DNA of 64,000 nt, from contig NW_022985077.1 of NCBI RefSeq assembly GCF_010015585.1, positions 1-64,000 of the forward strand, in the 5' to 3' direction. The stretch's first letter is position 1. Each line of letters opens with the position of its first letter. The notes beneath the pieces are model-generated. The model had not been told where the DNA came from and did not search any database. It was given only the letters and a program-made list of their open reading frames with translations. Made by a program: the position numbers and the translations under genes. Positions 33,106 to 44,672 of this stretch are shown here, piece by piece. This DNA is from Eremomyces bilateralis CBS 781.70 (lineage: Eukaryota > Ascomycota > Dothideomycetes > Eremomycetales > Eremomycetaceae).

Positions 33106-34276
33106 GGAGGAAGGGAGGGGAAGGTGGGTTGATGGGATGGTGGGGGAAAGATACGTTTAGGAGCATCGTGGGGATAGGGTTGGGCTGGAATGTATGCGAT
33201 CGGGACGGCGGGCTCTCCCTGTGTGACTCTTGCTCGACCTTGATCTGCAGACAAAGGAAACTGCGTGAATACGGATCGAAGAGGCTGTATATCTTCCCCC
33301 TAGTCTGCCAGCCCTGTGCGTCAATGGAAATTAGAACCCCATCAACCCTTTCGGATAGGCCGATTTGAGAGACTACAGCGGGAACGGGAGATCTCTTCCC
33401 CTGACACACCCAGATCATAATTACCAACACATAGGATAAAGTCATGGGCGACCATTGAAGTAATAATTCATATTCGCATTCTCTCCACCTATCTCTTCCG
33501 ATCATGTTTCCGTGTCTCCCTATATAACAACCCATACTACATCCCCCATCTCACATGAATCCCATTCTGTAACCGGCAAACTGTACGATACATTATAAAC
33601 TGCACACATGCTTTCCACCGGAATCGATGGAGAATTAGCGAATCCCGATGCCCTGGCTTCTCGAATAGTTGCTTCCCTTCCAGCCCACTCATCCCGCTCC
33701 TCGCGGTATTGCCGTCATGGTCGTCGGTCGGGAGGAAGCGTCCATTGCGCGCTTCTTACCCCCCGAGCGGAGTGGAAATAGAAGGCGCGATCGGCCACCC
33801 GCTCCGGTCCGTATAAACAAATCGTGGTGCCGGTATTTTAGAGGAGGGAAGATGGAATGCGAAAGACCAAGAAGCCATTGAGCGAGGAGAAAGCACAAGA
33901 CACGCGTTCGGAAACGCACGTGGAACAAAATAAATCGATTGCAAAGTGCAACGACAAGGGATCCCGCCGACCGACCACCTGGTATGTTTCGTTGTTGTTC
34001 GCCCCCCATCCGTGTTTCCCCATTTTTGGTAAAAATAAAAGAAAAAAACGCCGACCCAGACCGTCCTCCGTGCCGTTGGCTTCGTGGATGAGAAGAGAAA
34101 ACACACAAGACGAAAGGGGATTCGAAGCTCGGGCGAAAGGTGACCTGCGTGGAAGAGTCTCCGACACGAACCATCGCATGAGAAACTCTACATCAAGCTA
34201 GCTGGCAAAGGGTCAGTGACGGTCCTCGTACGCTGCATGTAGTGCTGCAGAATCAGATATGATTGGATGGGGGAAC
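33106..34276. other. Intergenic, convergent 3' ends
   Basis: 1.2 kb between the hydrolase and AtfA stop codons. It should contain both 3' UTRs. The part 33.85-34.2 kb is A-rich with several short frames on both strands. None shows family motifs. Confidence 0.4.
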
Positions 34277-36399
34277 TTACTTCCGTTGCACATTAGCCTG
34301 GTTCCCTCCAGCAACGCCCATCATCCCCATCCCCACGCCATTCGGCATATTCCCCATCCCGTATGGCCCCGCCGGCATGCCCATGCCGACCATGCCGACA
34401 TTCCCCGGCGCACCGCTCACCCCGAGCATGTTCCCACCCATGGGGTTACCGGCGCCCGGGCCGTCGAGCATATTGGACAGCGCGGCGCTGTTGAGGCCTT
34501 GGGCCTGGGAGACGGGGCAGTCTTTGTGGGCCATGAGGAGGGTCTTGAGGGTGACGATTTCTTCGCGGAGATGGTTGACGGTGGAGGTGAGGTGGTCGTT
34601 CTCGGTGGTGTAGAGTTCGCATTTTTGCTGGAGGTTGGCGAGCCATTGCTTCTTGCGCTGGCGGCACTTAAGCGCGGCGACGCTGCGATGGGTCAGTATC
34701 TCGTCGTGGAAGGAATTCAAGGAGAATGTCATACCGATTCCGCTCCAAAAAGTTCTTTCGCTTCTCTTCATCCGTCATCTTCTTGCCCTTCTCGTTCAGC
34801 ATCATTTCCTCGTCCTTCATGTCTTCGTCGTCGTCACTATTTTCATCGTGGGTGTTACTTCCGACGCTCCCAAAGCTCTGCTTGCTGCGCTTATTGGCGT
34901 TACCCTTCGCGGGGGTTTCCTCCTCCCTCTTCCTCCGATTGTTGGCGGCACCCTTGGTCGCGCCCTTCCGGCCTTTTGATCGCGTCAACGGCTTCGATGC
35001 GCTTGGGGGTTCGCTTTCGCTATCCGACATGTTTTCGTTGGTGTCGGGAGCGGAGATACTACCGATGCTGCTGTGCTTCCCGGCAGGTTTCACCATCGGG
35101 CTCGCGTCGGGTCCAGGAGCAACCGATGTCGGCGGGTTGGGGACGGCGAAAGAGTTCGCACCGTTCCGCGCGCCGTTGGCTTGGGCGAGCATGAAGAGGC
35201 CGTTGGCAGCGTCGTTAGCGTCCCCAGCAAATGGATCATGCCCGCCCGCTTGGGTCGTCGCTGGGTATGCTTTGGTGTCCATCCCCGTGGTTGCCGGAGG
35301 CTGTGACGTCGGAGGGTTGGCACCACCCTTCGCCGCGTTGACCGCGAGTGCGGTGCGTTGGAATTCGAGGGTGCCAGGTGTCTGGCCTCCTCCCGCAAAC
35401 GAATTAAACAGAGCTTGTGAGTTAGGGCTCGGCGCAGGAAACATTGTGCCGCCACCGCCCGGAGTCAGACCGGTCCGTAGCGATGATTCGTTCGGGGTAG
35501 GGAAGCCACGCGAAAACGAGGGTTCACCGAAGTAGTCGCCGGGATTAGCTGGGCCAGCTAGCATGGCCGGGCTCAATGGCCCCGATCGTAATGAGTTGGT
35601 CCAGCCAGGTGTATTGCCGGGTAATAGGGATGATGGAGAGGTCAGGCTTGCCACGCCAGGTAGGAAAGACTTCCCCGGTGTCTCGGTAGATGACGACCCA
35701 AACTGCGCTTCGAACGGGTTGGGTTCGTATAAATGTTGTTGGTTATTGTTGTGGAGGGAGGAGAAATAGTCGGGAGTGTCAGTGGCGGTCGATGTCTGTG
35801 CTGGACGAGGAGGAGGGGCGAGTGGTTGGGCATTGGATGTTGGATTCGAGTCTTGAGTAACCTTTGAGTCGTTTCTTGCCTCCGTCGAAGGGGCTGAGGT
35901 CGATCCGGTGGTATCTGCATTGACTGCATTAGAACTGAATGGAATCTAATGATGTGCGATGATGGAGGATGATGCGACGATACCTGCGGCTCGAGAGGTG
36001 GAAGAGTCGTTGGCTTCTTGTTTCAGCTCAGCGTCGGACTCGTCCTTACTCGGCTCTTCAGGCGCAAGACGGTCAGCACTTGATCGACACACAGTCAAAC
36101 AGGTGAAGAGGGTCAATGAGGGTATGGGGCAATGGAATCAAGGCGTTCGTGATGAATACAATCGTATCGTGATGAGGCGATGAGTGCGCGCGATCAAGAC
36201 CATGGTTTTCCATCGCGTCAAAATGTGCACGACGCCACGATAGCGACCCAAGACGACGGTGATCGAAGAGTGATGAGGGAACGAGACTAAACCCACCTTC
36301 CGACTTTAGAGCATTGGAACGCTTTGTATCCTTCGGTGATGACATTCTGTTGTTGAGGTGAGGTGAGTTGTTGGAACTTCGAGTCGCAACTGCAGCCAT
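34277..36399 (-). CDS. atfA: bZIP transcription factor AtfA/Atf1
   Basis: ATF/CREB-family regulator acting downstream of the stress MAPK SakA/Hog1 in the nucleus. Minus-strand exons are 36297-36399, 35984-36055, 34735-35923 and 34277-34682 (589 residues). The bZIP is split by an intron: EEKRKNFLERNR in exon 3 and VAALKCRQRKKQWLANLQQK in exon 4, followed by a leucine zipper (ENDHLTSTVNHLREEIVTLKTLL). Upstream lie an HRA/OSM-like Ser/Pro-rich half with PGKSFLPGVASLTSPSSLLP, an acidic Asp/Glu stretch and basic patches. The C-terminus is Gly/Met/Pro-rich. The first intron (36056-36296) is the least certain. A GTGGGT donor and AAG acceptor keep the frame, and a second solution exists. ATGs at 36399 and 36345 are both in frame. 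Confidence 0.88.
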
Positions 36400-38055
36400 G
36401 GCGGGCGGTGACGTCGATGGTGATGAGGGAGGAGGAATTTAACGGGGCGTCGATCGGTTCAACCGCTGATTTGCATCCGCACCTGAACGTCAGGACTTTG
36501 GAACGCCAAACCGTGGAGAGTGACCCAAAGTGCGCACAGCTTTCGAACGAGGAGGATTTCTCCAATGCACGGTTGATGGGAGGGAATGTTAAATGTCTAT
36601 AGTAAGATGGAAGAAAGACGCCATTAGTGATGATTGCAGGTGAGAATGGAATCAAGTGCGATGGCGTGGTTTGGGGGAAAGGAACTTTCGGCCAAGTATT
36701 ACGGAGGTGGAGAGGAATAGCGTGATTGGTATAGTGGAACGGGAAAGCCGGGGGGACAGTTGTGAAAGGTGAGGAACAGAAGAGGAGAGTCAGACTCTGT
36801 CAGAGAGGAGAGGGTAAGTGGTGAGGAGAGATCGGATGCAACATGGAACGAGGCGTATGCAGCGAGAAGGAGAAGACTTCTCTCTTCTCTCTTCGCAGAT
36901 GCTCGAATTCACCATCGATCTGTTGGTGGCGACCGGCAACAGAATCTGTAGGCCAGATCCAGTTTTCTAGATCATCTTCCTCTCGAATCACACTCACTCA
37001 CTCACTCTCCTTCTGCAGTTCTGCACGCTCACTCTTTTACAATCAATGAACCACCTGGCGTCGAACCGTTCGGCAACCTTTGTCACTTTTCTCCGCTCCT
37101 CCCTGACCGGGACAGCGGGAGGCAGCACGCGAGCGCAAAGGGGAGGGCAGGAAGAACAGTTCACTTACCAGTGGTTTACTCCGTCACGGGGGAGCACCTC
37201 AAGCTGGGTCTTTCGATGGATGAGTCCAATCCAGTCACCAACGTGAATTGGTACTGTACCAACCCGAAGATGGAAGATCTGATTCTTTGGGACCACGGCA
37301 GGATGAGGCTGGACACGACGTTGCCGGTAATCCAAGGACGGTTTGCGAGAGCTGGTGCAGCGATGTGGTGGTTTCGAGGTTCGTCACTGTGTAAAAGAGT
37401 TGGGTTGGAAATGGATGACGCAATGTCTCTTTCACTGGTGAGTTTCACTGGTTGCCGGTCCCCCGTTTCGCCTTTCGGTTCTGCGCAAACCCAGCCGCAA
37501 TATGATTCGATCCAATAAACCAGAAATCGAAACGGTGAAGATCGTCCTGCAACTTTGCGCTGATTGTAAATTGAGGGGAGCTGGTTGCGATGCGTACAAT
37601 ACAATCGCGTGGTCAGGGCCGGGGATGAGGGAAAAACGTCACGTCAGACCTGCGATGAAAGATGAAAAAAAGCGAGAGCAAAGGAGCGAAGGGGGAGAGG
37701 ACTGCGTCATTGTGCTGGGGCAGCCTGGCTCCTATGCCCTCCATGAATGTCGCTTTGTAAACTCGGCATGGTGCCCCCTGCTCGGGTTAGCGCCGTTTTC
37801 ACCATTTAAGTCGCCCGAACGAGCGGGATCCCTGCGAAATGCATCGGATTGGCTCCATTTGCCCCCTAAACCTTGCCGATGGCGAGGAAAGTAGTAGGTG
37901 ATTGGTGCGATTTGCTCCGTGCATTTCTAATCCGTCCAAATCGGAGCCGCATCTCGTGACTTTTGCGGTCGTGAAGGATCTTCGTGCCGGTTTGCCTTGC
38001 CTTCGCATAAGACGGGACATCAAAGTCCTCACGTGATGTTCAACCGCTCATAACC

Positions 38056-38082
38056 ATTGCCAATTGCCAATTGCCAATTGCC
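38056..38082. repeat. Tandem repeat, 7-bp unit ATTGCCA
   Basis: Nearly four consecutive copies of ATTGCCA. It is a simple repeat in the intergenic region. Confidence 0.75.
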
Positions 38083-38193
38083 ATGCATACGGTGGTTATT
38101 AATAGTTCGTACCTTACTAAAGACGAAGAACAGCAAAGATGAATTATAAATATTGAAAAGGAAAGGCTCGACTCCCCCTCGAGCACCATGGAC

Positions 38194-38220
38194 GCCGCGA
38201 GCCGCGAGCCGCGAGCCGCC
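38194..38220. repeat. Tandem repeat, 8-bp unit GCCGCGAG
   Basis: Three consecutive copies of GCCGCGAG followed by a partial copy. It is a simple GC-rich repeat. Confidence 0.75.
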
Positions 38221-38504
38221 TGCATTGTATGCCAGATCTTGTGCTCGGCATCGTCGTACCACAGTACTGCTTCTATATGCAGCGGATAACAACACGACCG
38301 GGGCGGTTTCACTTGGCCACGGGAGATGGTTTAGGTGCTGGAGGAGACGGAGGGATGTAGGAATGGGTACGGGAACTGTGTCATTCGTGATATCGTTCCG
38401 TAAGACATGCTTTACTAGTAGATTACGTCGTCCATCCTGTGATAACTCCACTCCCTCCTCCCCACCGTAGCGTCCAGTTACCTTCTCTCCCTTCCCCATG
38501 AACC

Positions 38505-40450
38505 TCATTCAGAACCCGACTGGCCCCACCGATGTTCAACATCGAACCCCCACCGATTCACACACCCCTCCAGGTCCTTCATCAGCTCGAGAAAGTCGTC
38601 GTTCATGATCATCTTCGTAAGCATCTCATCGACCTTCGTCCGACGGGCCGCACGGTCAAGCTGGTTGTACGCCTGGAGACTGGCCGTCATCTGCGCGTCC
38701 ATGTCGAAGAGTACCGATGTCGCACTAGAGTCGACCGTGTCATTCTGTCCGGCAGATGTTGTCGGCGTCCCAGGTGAGCGAATGCTTGGCGGTATGGTAG
38801 ATGGCCTTTGAGTCGTCAATGACCGAGAGGAACCAGACGTCAGCAGGGGGGAATTAATTGGTGAGCTGATCGGTCTCGGGGGGGTTGGATGGCCCGTAAC
38901 CGAACTGGCGGATGCGGTCGCGGACAGTACCTTCGCGTTCGCCGCGCTTTGCTGAACTCCTGATGTACTAGGCGTAGGACCCAAACTCGATTCCAAGATC
39001 GCAAGTAACCTGTTAGTGGCCTCCATGGACCTCGGTGCCGATTCAAGTTTCCTCCTCTTGCTCGTCGTTCCGCCGACGGGTTGCGTGCTGGTAACCTGTG
39101 ACCGCTCGTTGGCGTCCCCCTTCTCTACGGCGTACGACGGCCGCCGAAGTGTAGCAAGATTCTCAACCACACTGGGCCGCGATAGCGAGGACCGCGGACG
39201 ATGATGCGGCAGCTGTCGGACGGGAGGGAGATGATTGGAAATCGAAAGTGGCGCGGTTGGCGCTGTAACTGGCCTTGCGGTCTCCGTACTCCCCGACACT
39301 GCTGCTGGCAGAGGCAGATGCCTTGGATGCTGTGGCGGGACTTGATCAAGGGCTATGGCTACCGTCAGTTCACAGTAGATAGATGTGAGGTACCATCACC
39401 TACTTTGAGAGGACCCATGAGTGGGACGAGACATTGCCGCCGGCGTTTCAACCGTCCGATTTGCTTCGTTTCCATGCTCTTCTACAGTAGGAGCCATGGT
39501 TCCAACATTCCCGTGTGAATATGTCGGAGTGGGGATTCTCGGTTCGTAGGAACTATACGATGGAGCTGGCTGGGTAGCTGAGTTGGTCGGTTCGGACATT
39601 GTAGGGAACGGAACTCCTTGACTGGAAGACGACCTGCTTGGCAGAGTAGAATTGCTCATAGATGGGAGTCGCGAGTTCACCCCAGACGACACGCCTAAAC
39701 CTAGTGGCACTGCACCGCTCGCCGACGGAATACCACCCCTCAACGACGTATCCGGCTTCGCCTTGTCGACCAATGGACAATTGAGCGCCTTCAGCCGCTC
39801 CAACGCTTCATCGAATTCCTTCACGGATCCGAGCCGGAGTTGGATCCGGGTGATCTGGACTCGGCGAAATAAACATATGCAATCACCATGGTTCCGACGG
39901 TCCTTACCTTCTTGTTGTCATCCGAGCTATAGCGCATGGCAATCAGCAGATCCGTCCTCCGAAACATGACAATGGTAGGAATCTGGTTCTCGAGCAGCTC
40001 CACGCCTTTCTGCGATGTGATTTTAAGAAGGTTGTTTGCCTTCTTGATTTCCTTCACGATTTCCACTGTCATCTGGGAGGCTGATGTTAGTTTAACGGAT
40101 GAAATCAACCACAAGATCTAGTCAAGCATACGAGGACTTCATGATTCCGGTGGATCTTCAGCTGATGCTCATTCGCACGGAATGAATCGAAAACCGCGAA
40201 CATATGCTCTTTCGTCTCATGGGTCCATGAGAATTCGGCTTGAGACGCATCGTCAATTGCCCAGGAGTACTTCAGCACCTGCAGCGACAGACAGGTCAAC
40301 TTCTTTTTGCCCATTGGAAGTGATCCGATGTTATAGCTTTGGCTCTCCAACGTAGGGACTTGGATGTGTATAGGAGAGTGACGCGGAAACAATAGGTATG
40401 TCTGGTTCAATACAGCACTCACACAATTGACCGCCCGTCCATTGAATCAT
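38505..40450 (-). CDS. Meiotic recombination protein Rec114/Rec7-like
   Basis: A probable fungal Rec114 (fission yeast Rec7), a partner of Mei4 and Mer2 that activates Spo11 to make meiotic double-strand breaks. Minus-strand exons are 40423-40450, 40132-40358, 39908-40072, 39404-39854 and 38505-39358 (574 residues). The N-terminal part fits the PH-like domain: LSLQVLKYSWAIDDASQAEF, KEHMFAVFDSFRANEHQLKI and NQIPTIVMFRRTDLLIAMRY, closing with VKEFDEALERLKALN. A long Ser/Thr/Pro-rich region follows. A C-terminal helical segment (MLTKMIMNDDFLELMKDLEGCV then NRWGF) matches the short conserved tail of Rec114. The first exon (28 bases) is uncertain, and the ATG at 40450 was chosen by phase only. Family assignment comes from layout and remembered motifs. 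Confidence 0.68.
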
Positions 40451-41081
40451 AAAGAATGCAGTGTGGGATATTGTCTGATGGAGGAATTAGTAGTGGGTTA
40501 GTGGGGGATTGCAACGCTCTCAAGGATTCCATCATCACCGCCTACAGGTACTCTGTACAGGCACATGTACAGTATTAGACTGGTGTCATCTGTTCACTCT
40601 GACCGCTTTTGATAAGGGAAAGAACGCTGTTGGCGCCTGCCCCGTTCAACAAACATTGGTGGTTCAGGAGGCAGGAGCACTAATGAGGTTGAGAAGGGGA
40701 GCGATTGGATATTAGCCAGAGATCATCCGGAATTTAGCCATAATTTAGCCGAACAGGGTTCTACCATTCAACGCGCTTCGCGACGGGAATGCGCTCCTGG
40801 AGAAACGTCTTCATTCAAACGCTATTGAACCTTGAGCTCTAGAAAGTCCCACCGTATGAACGTTTTTACTCACATGTGAATTGTTCTCTAGAAACCACCA
40901 TCGCGATCTCCATTTGACGAACCTGAACCCCGTTCTACATCTTTCCCACCGCCAGCCTCAGCTCCTCCAATCCAATCTTTACTTCGATATCCCTGCCAAC
41001 CCATGAGCAGTCGAACAGCGCGCATCGCCATAGACTTATCCACGGAGAATCATTGAGGAGGGAGGATCGTCGCTGGGCAAG
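40451..41081. promoter_or_regulatory. Divergent intergenic region, Rec114-like / rsc9
   Basis: 631 bases between divergent start codons. No gene or repeat was recognised. CTAGAA and TCTAGAA steps occur at 40840-40900 without clear meaning. Confidence 0.35.
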
Positions 41082-44000
41082 ATGGCGCCTCCGGCGATCC
41101 CAGCCGAAGACACAATCGAGCGGACCCCAGAGTATGAGGCTTTCATCAAGGGTCTTGAGGAGTACTCTGAGAAGAGAGGGTAGGTGCCTTTCTACAATCG
41201 TATCGTTCGATCGCTAATGTGGGTTGTCCCTTATTTAGAACTCGCCTTGATAAAGAGCCGAAGATCGGTGCCCGTCATCTCGATTTACTCAAGCTCTATA
41301 AACGCGTGACCGACGAAGGAGGCTACGATATCGTCTCCGATACCAAAGGGAATAAGCTAGCATGGAGGAGAATCGCATCCGAGCTTCTGCCACCTTCGGC
41401 GCAAATAGGGACGTTGGCTTTCATGGTGAAGACCGCGTATTATAAAAACTTGGCGTGAGTGGATATACACTGACCAGAGGCATCGCCAAGACTAACTTTC
41501 CTCAGCGCATATGAGATCTCGACTCTCCACAAGAAGGAGCCCCCACCAAGGGAGATCCTCGAAGATCTCACCGCAAAAGGTGGTGACTTGTTGAATCGTA
41601 CCCTTGAGAATTATCGACCCCGACTAAACCGTGAGACGGAGTTCCTCGCCAATGGAAAGGAGGGAGAAACCGATGGCTCCGATGCCGACGGACAACGCAC
41701 TCCCAAGGATGACAAGATGGACTTGGATGAGCTGGCGAACTCTGCTGGCGCTAGAACTACAAGATGTAAGTTATTGAAGCCCAAAGACTCGCGCGTCTCA
41801 TCAGACGAGGTCTAATCAGCTTGTCCAGCACTCCGACATAATCCTCCCCAGCGAGCTCTCTTTCAACCCGACGTCCTACCGGCAAGGCAAAGTCGGACCA
41901 GCATTAACCAGACACAATCCCCCACTCCTGTTGCGGCCAGCCAACAACCCACAACGAACGGAGTGAGCAGCGTCCCTCCAAATTCTGTCGTCCTTGCCAA
42001 CTACGACCCCAAACCTCAAGTTCCGTCGGCGGTGAAGCCGGTCAATACTCCATCCAACAACCCGGAGCTGTTCCGACAACTCCGGGAGAGGCAGACGGCC
42101 AAGAAACCTTTTCCGGGCGTCCAGAAGGGCCTCATGATGCCTGGGACCGGGTATCCTGGGGCAAATATCTATATTCGCGCCCAGATGGCGTTGATGTCGG
42201 GAATCCCGACGGAGGTCAAGTACGCATTGCACCATCTGGTCAAGATTTCTCATGAACGGGGTGATAAGTATCGGTTCGACGCGTTCTCTAATCTCGCGGA
42301 GGCCCTTATGGGAGTCGTGCTCGAAGTCAGTGTTCTTTATTACGGAGTCAAATGGCAAGTGTCCTATAGCAATGAGGAATCGGCCGAGCCATATGTCTTG
42401 AACGGTCTGGAGGGAACCCGGAACCTCTTACAGAAACTGGAGGAACTCCCGATCATCGAACCCGCCGACAGCTTGGAGACCCAACACTTTGCGTTATCCA
42501 TGCAGAACGTAAACGAAGCCGCCCTTGTTCTGCGCAATATGGTTCTCCTCGAGGAGAATGCGAAGTACCTCTCGTCAACCCCCCTCATCCGCGACACAAT
42601 CGCCATTGTCCTCGACCTCCCGAACCGCCCCGCGTTGAGCGAAGTCAAGCACTATGCTCTTGAGATCGTCGAGCAGCTCACCAAGTTCTTCATCCTACCC
42701 GCGGACGATCCACTCTACTTGACTCTGCTTGCGCAGTTGAAGAGCGAAGATCGCGGCACCCTCATCACGACTATGAGAGCGCTGAGCAGGATCGGCATCG
42801 ATCTGGAGACGAAATACACGTTACAAAACGTCCCCGAGACTACGTTGTCAAGCATAAACGACTTCCTCCTTGTCGATGATGAAGAGCTACGAGGAGCATG
42901 TCTAGATTTCTTCTATCAGTTCACCGCCTCTGTCGAGAACGTCGAGTTTCTCCTTCACGCCATCAATCTCGACACCCTGGTCGCCCAGCTGGTTCGTCTA
43001 CTTATGCATGGCGCTCAGTACATTAATATGACCCCGAAAGTCATAACTCCCCCTAAGCCCCAGCCTCCTGCAGAGATGCCTCCGAAGCTTTGCGCTTCGA
43101 TCCTAGATAAACTATGCCGGATCGACGATCCACGTGAATTGGCATCTCAATGGTAAGCTTTGAGCCGTCTTTGATCTATTTTCATCTCTTAATGTGGAAC
43201 AGGATACGGATGTGTTTCGAGGAGGACCAGGCCTCCGAAATTACCCAGATCAACCTCTGGAATGCATACAATGCCACCTTCTCTCCCAACGCCCAAGCCA
43301 ACCCCTCGCGGCCTCTGATGAACGCCAAGGATTTCATTTCCAACGTCTCCTCCGTTCTCCCCGCCGCCACCGCCCAGTTGACCCATGGCAACCCTCCGAA
43401 ATACACCATCCGCGGAATCCGCCCCCGTCACATTCCCGTCGATTCTCGCGGGATCCCGTACATCAAGTGCAAATGGCACCTGGAACGAACCGAAGGTGCC
43501 ATGGACGTTGACTACGCCGCCCCCCTCGAATGCGACGAGCTCTCCCCCAACGTCGAAGAACTCTGGAACCACATTGTCGCCTCCCACCTCCACGTCCCCC
43601 GCCGCTCCGACGGCAAATTCGACCCCTCCCCCACCCCTCCCCTGGGCCACCGCTATCTCTGCCACTGGGGCGGCTGCACCAAATACTCCCCCCACGGCGC
43701 CTCCGGCCCGCGCGAAGCCGCCGCCCACGTCAAGGTGCACCTCCCCGACGACTCCGCCAAAGGCGCGCAGCGGCAAAAATACAACCGCACGGCCGACGAT
43801 CCGGCCGTCACGGTGCGCACGGAGACGCCGCGCACGTACTGGAACACGGCAACGGACGAGCGGAACGACCCGACGGGGTTACCGCTGGCGTCGGTGCTGG
43901 TGCTGCGGAACCTGGCGCGGCAGATGGGGAAGCTAGACGCGGCGGGGGAGGCGCGGGGGACAGGGCGGCCGTGGGATGCGGCGCCGGTAGGGGTGGGGTT

Positions 44001-44127
44001 GGTGGAGAAGGTGTTCGCGACGTATCGGGAGGAGCTGTACTACGTGATGGCATTTAATCTGTCGTTGCGGGAGTATATCCATAGTCTGGTGCGGGCGATC
44101 GCGGCGGTGTCGGGGGGTGTGTTTTGA
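41082..44127 (+). CDS. rsc9: RSC chromatin-remodelling complex subunit Rsc9
   Basis: An ARID-containing subunit of the RSC complex, the nuclear ATP-dependent remodeller. Exons are 41082-41179, 41239-41454, 41506-41765, 41829-43152 and 43203-44127 (940 residues). The ARID/BRIGHT fold is spread over the first three exons: FIKGLEEYSEKRG, RHLDLLKLYKRVTDEGGYDIV, WRRIASELL and AYYKNLAAYE. A middle armadillo-like region follows (TEVKYALHHLVKISHERGDK). Then comes an RFX-type winged-helix segment (ITQINLWNAYNATFSPNAQ). A zinc-finger-like CHWGGCTKYSPHG with His residues in AAAHVKVH follows. Length and domain order match filamentous-fungal Rsc9. The ATG at 41082 begins MAPPAIPAEDTIERTPEYEAF, the expected start. 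Confidence 0.92.
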
Positions 44128-44672
44128 GTTGAAGGACATGTATTCTTGCACTTTTATGGTTCGGGCATAGGAACACGGTCGCACGGTGTTTATGAGGGCC
44201 GTCAAGGTTTATCGATCTGGTGGAATGGCGATTTACGGTGCTTTGCATATCGAGACGATGGGCGCAAGCTTCCGTCTCGATCGGGATGACGAGGCGCGTA
44301 TCATCGAGGCTTTTTCGGGTTACGCGTCCACGACGCGGTCAATGGCTCATAGGTGTACATTAGAGGATCCATAAAGTCTAATGGCATTTCACTATCCAGT
44401 AGCGTCTATCCAGCGCCGATGAGAGCCTGTTGTAGGGGTATATATTGGCAACGCCGATTGCCCCTTGCTTTCATATCAGGCTCGTTCGGTGAGATCGGTG
44501 ATGAATGCAATCCCATGCGCCCAATCTGATGCGCCAATCGTCCATCGAAAACGCCGAAACATGCCTATTGTGCTGCAACTCAGTCCATCACTGCCATGAC
44601 TCCATAACAGTATCATGGACTCCCCTAGGGTCCCCTCTCGCGCCTCTCGTGACGGGACCGGTATCAGATCCT
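44128..44672. other. Intergenic, convergent 3' ends
   Basis: 545 bases between the rsc9 and BTB-protein stop codons. Nothing beyond the two 3' UTRs was recognised. Confidence 0.4.

Larger units (their letters stand above)
36400..38504 (-). promoter_or_regulatory. Long upstream region of atfA with CRE-like sites
   Basis: 2.1 kb without a gene between AtfA and the Rec114-like gene's stop codon. TGACGTC lies at 36409-36415, ten bases from the ATG. Two overlapping ACGTCA half-sites are at 37636-37646. TGACGCAA lies near 37416. Such CRE/AP-1-like sites are what ATF-type factors bind. Short tandem repeats occur at 38056-38082 and 38194-38220. Confidence 0.4.

Noticed and set aside
34259-35194. 311-codon plus-strand frame opposite AtfA
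   Set aside because: It crosses the verified bZIP intron and is antisense to the conserved AtfA domain.
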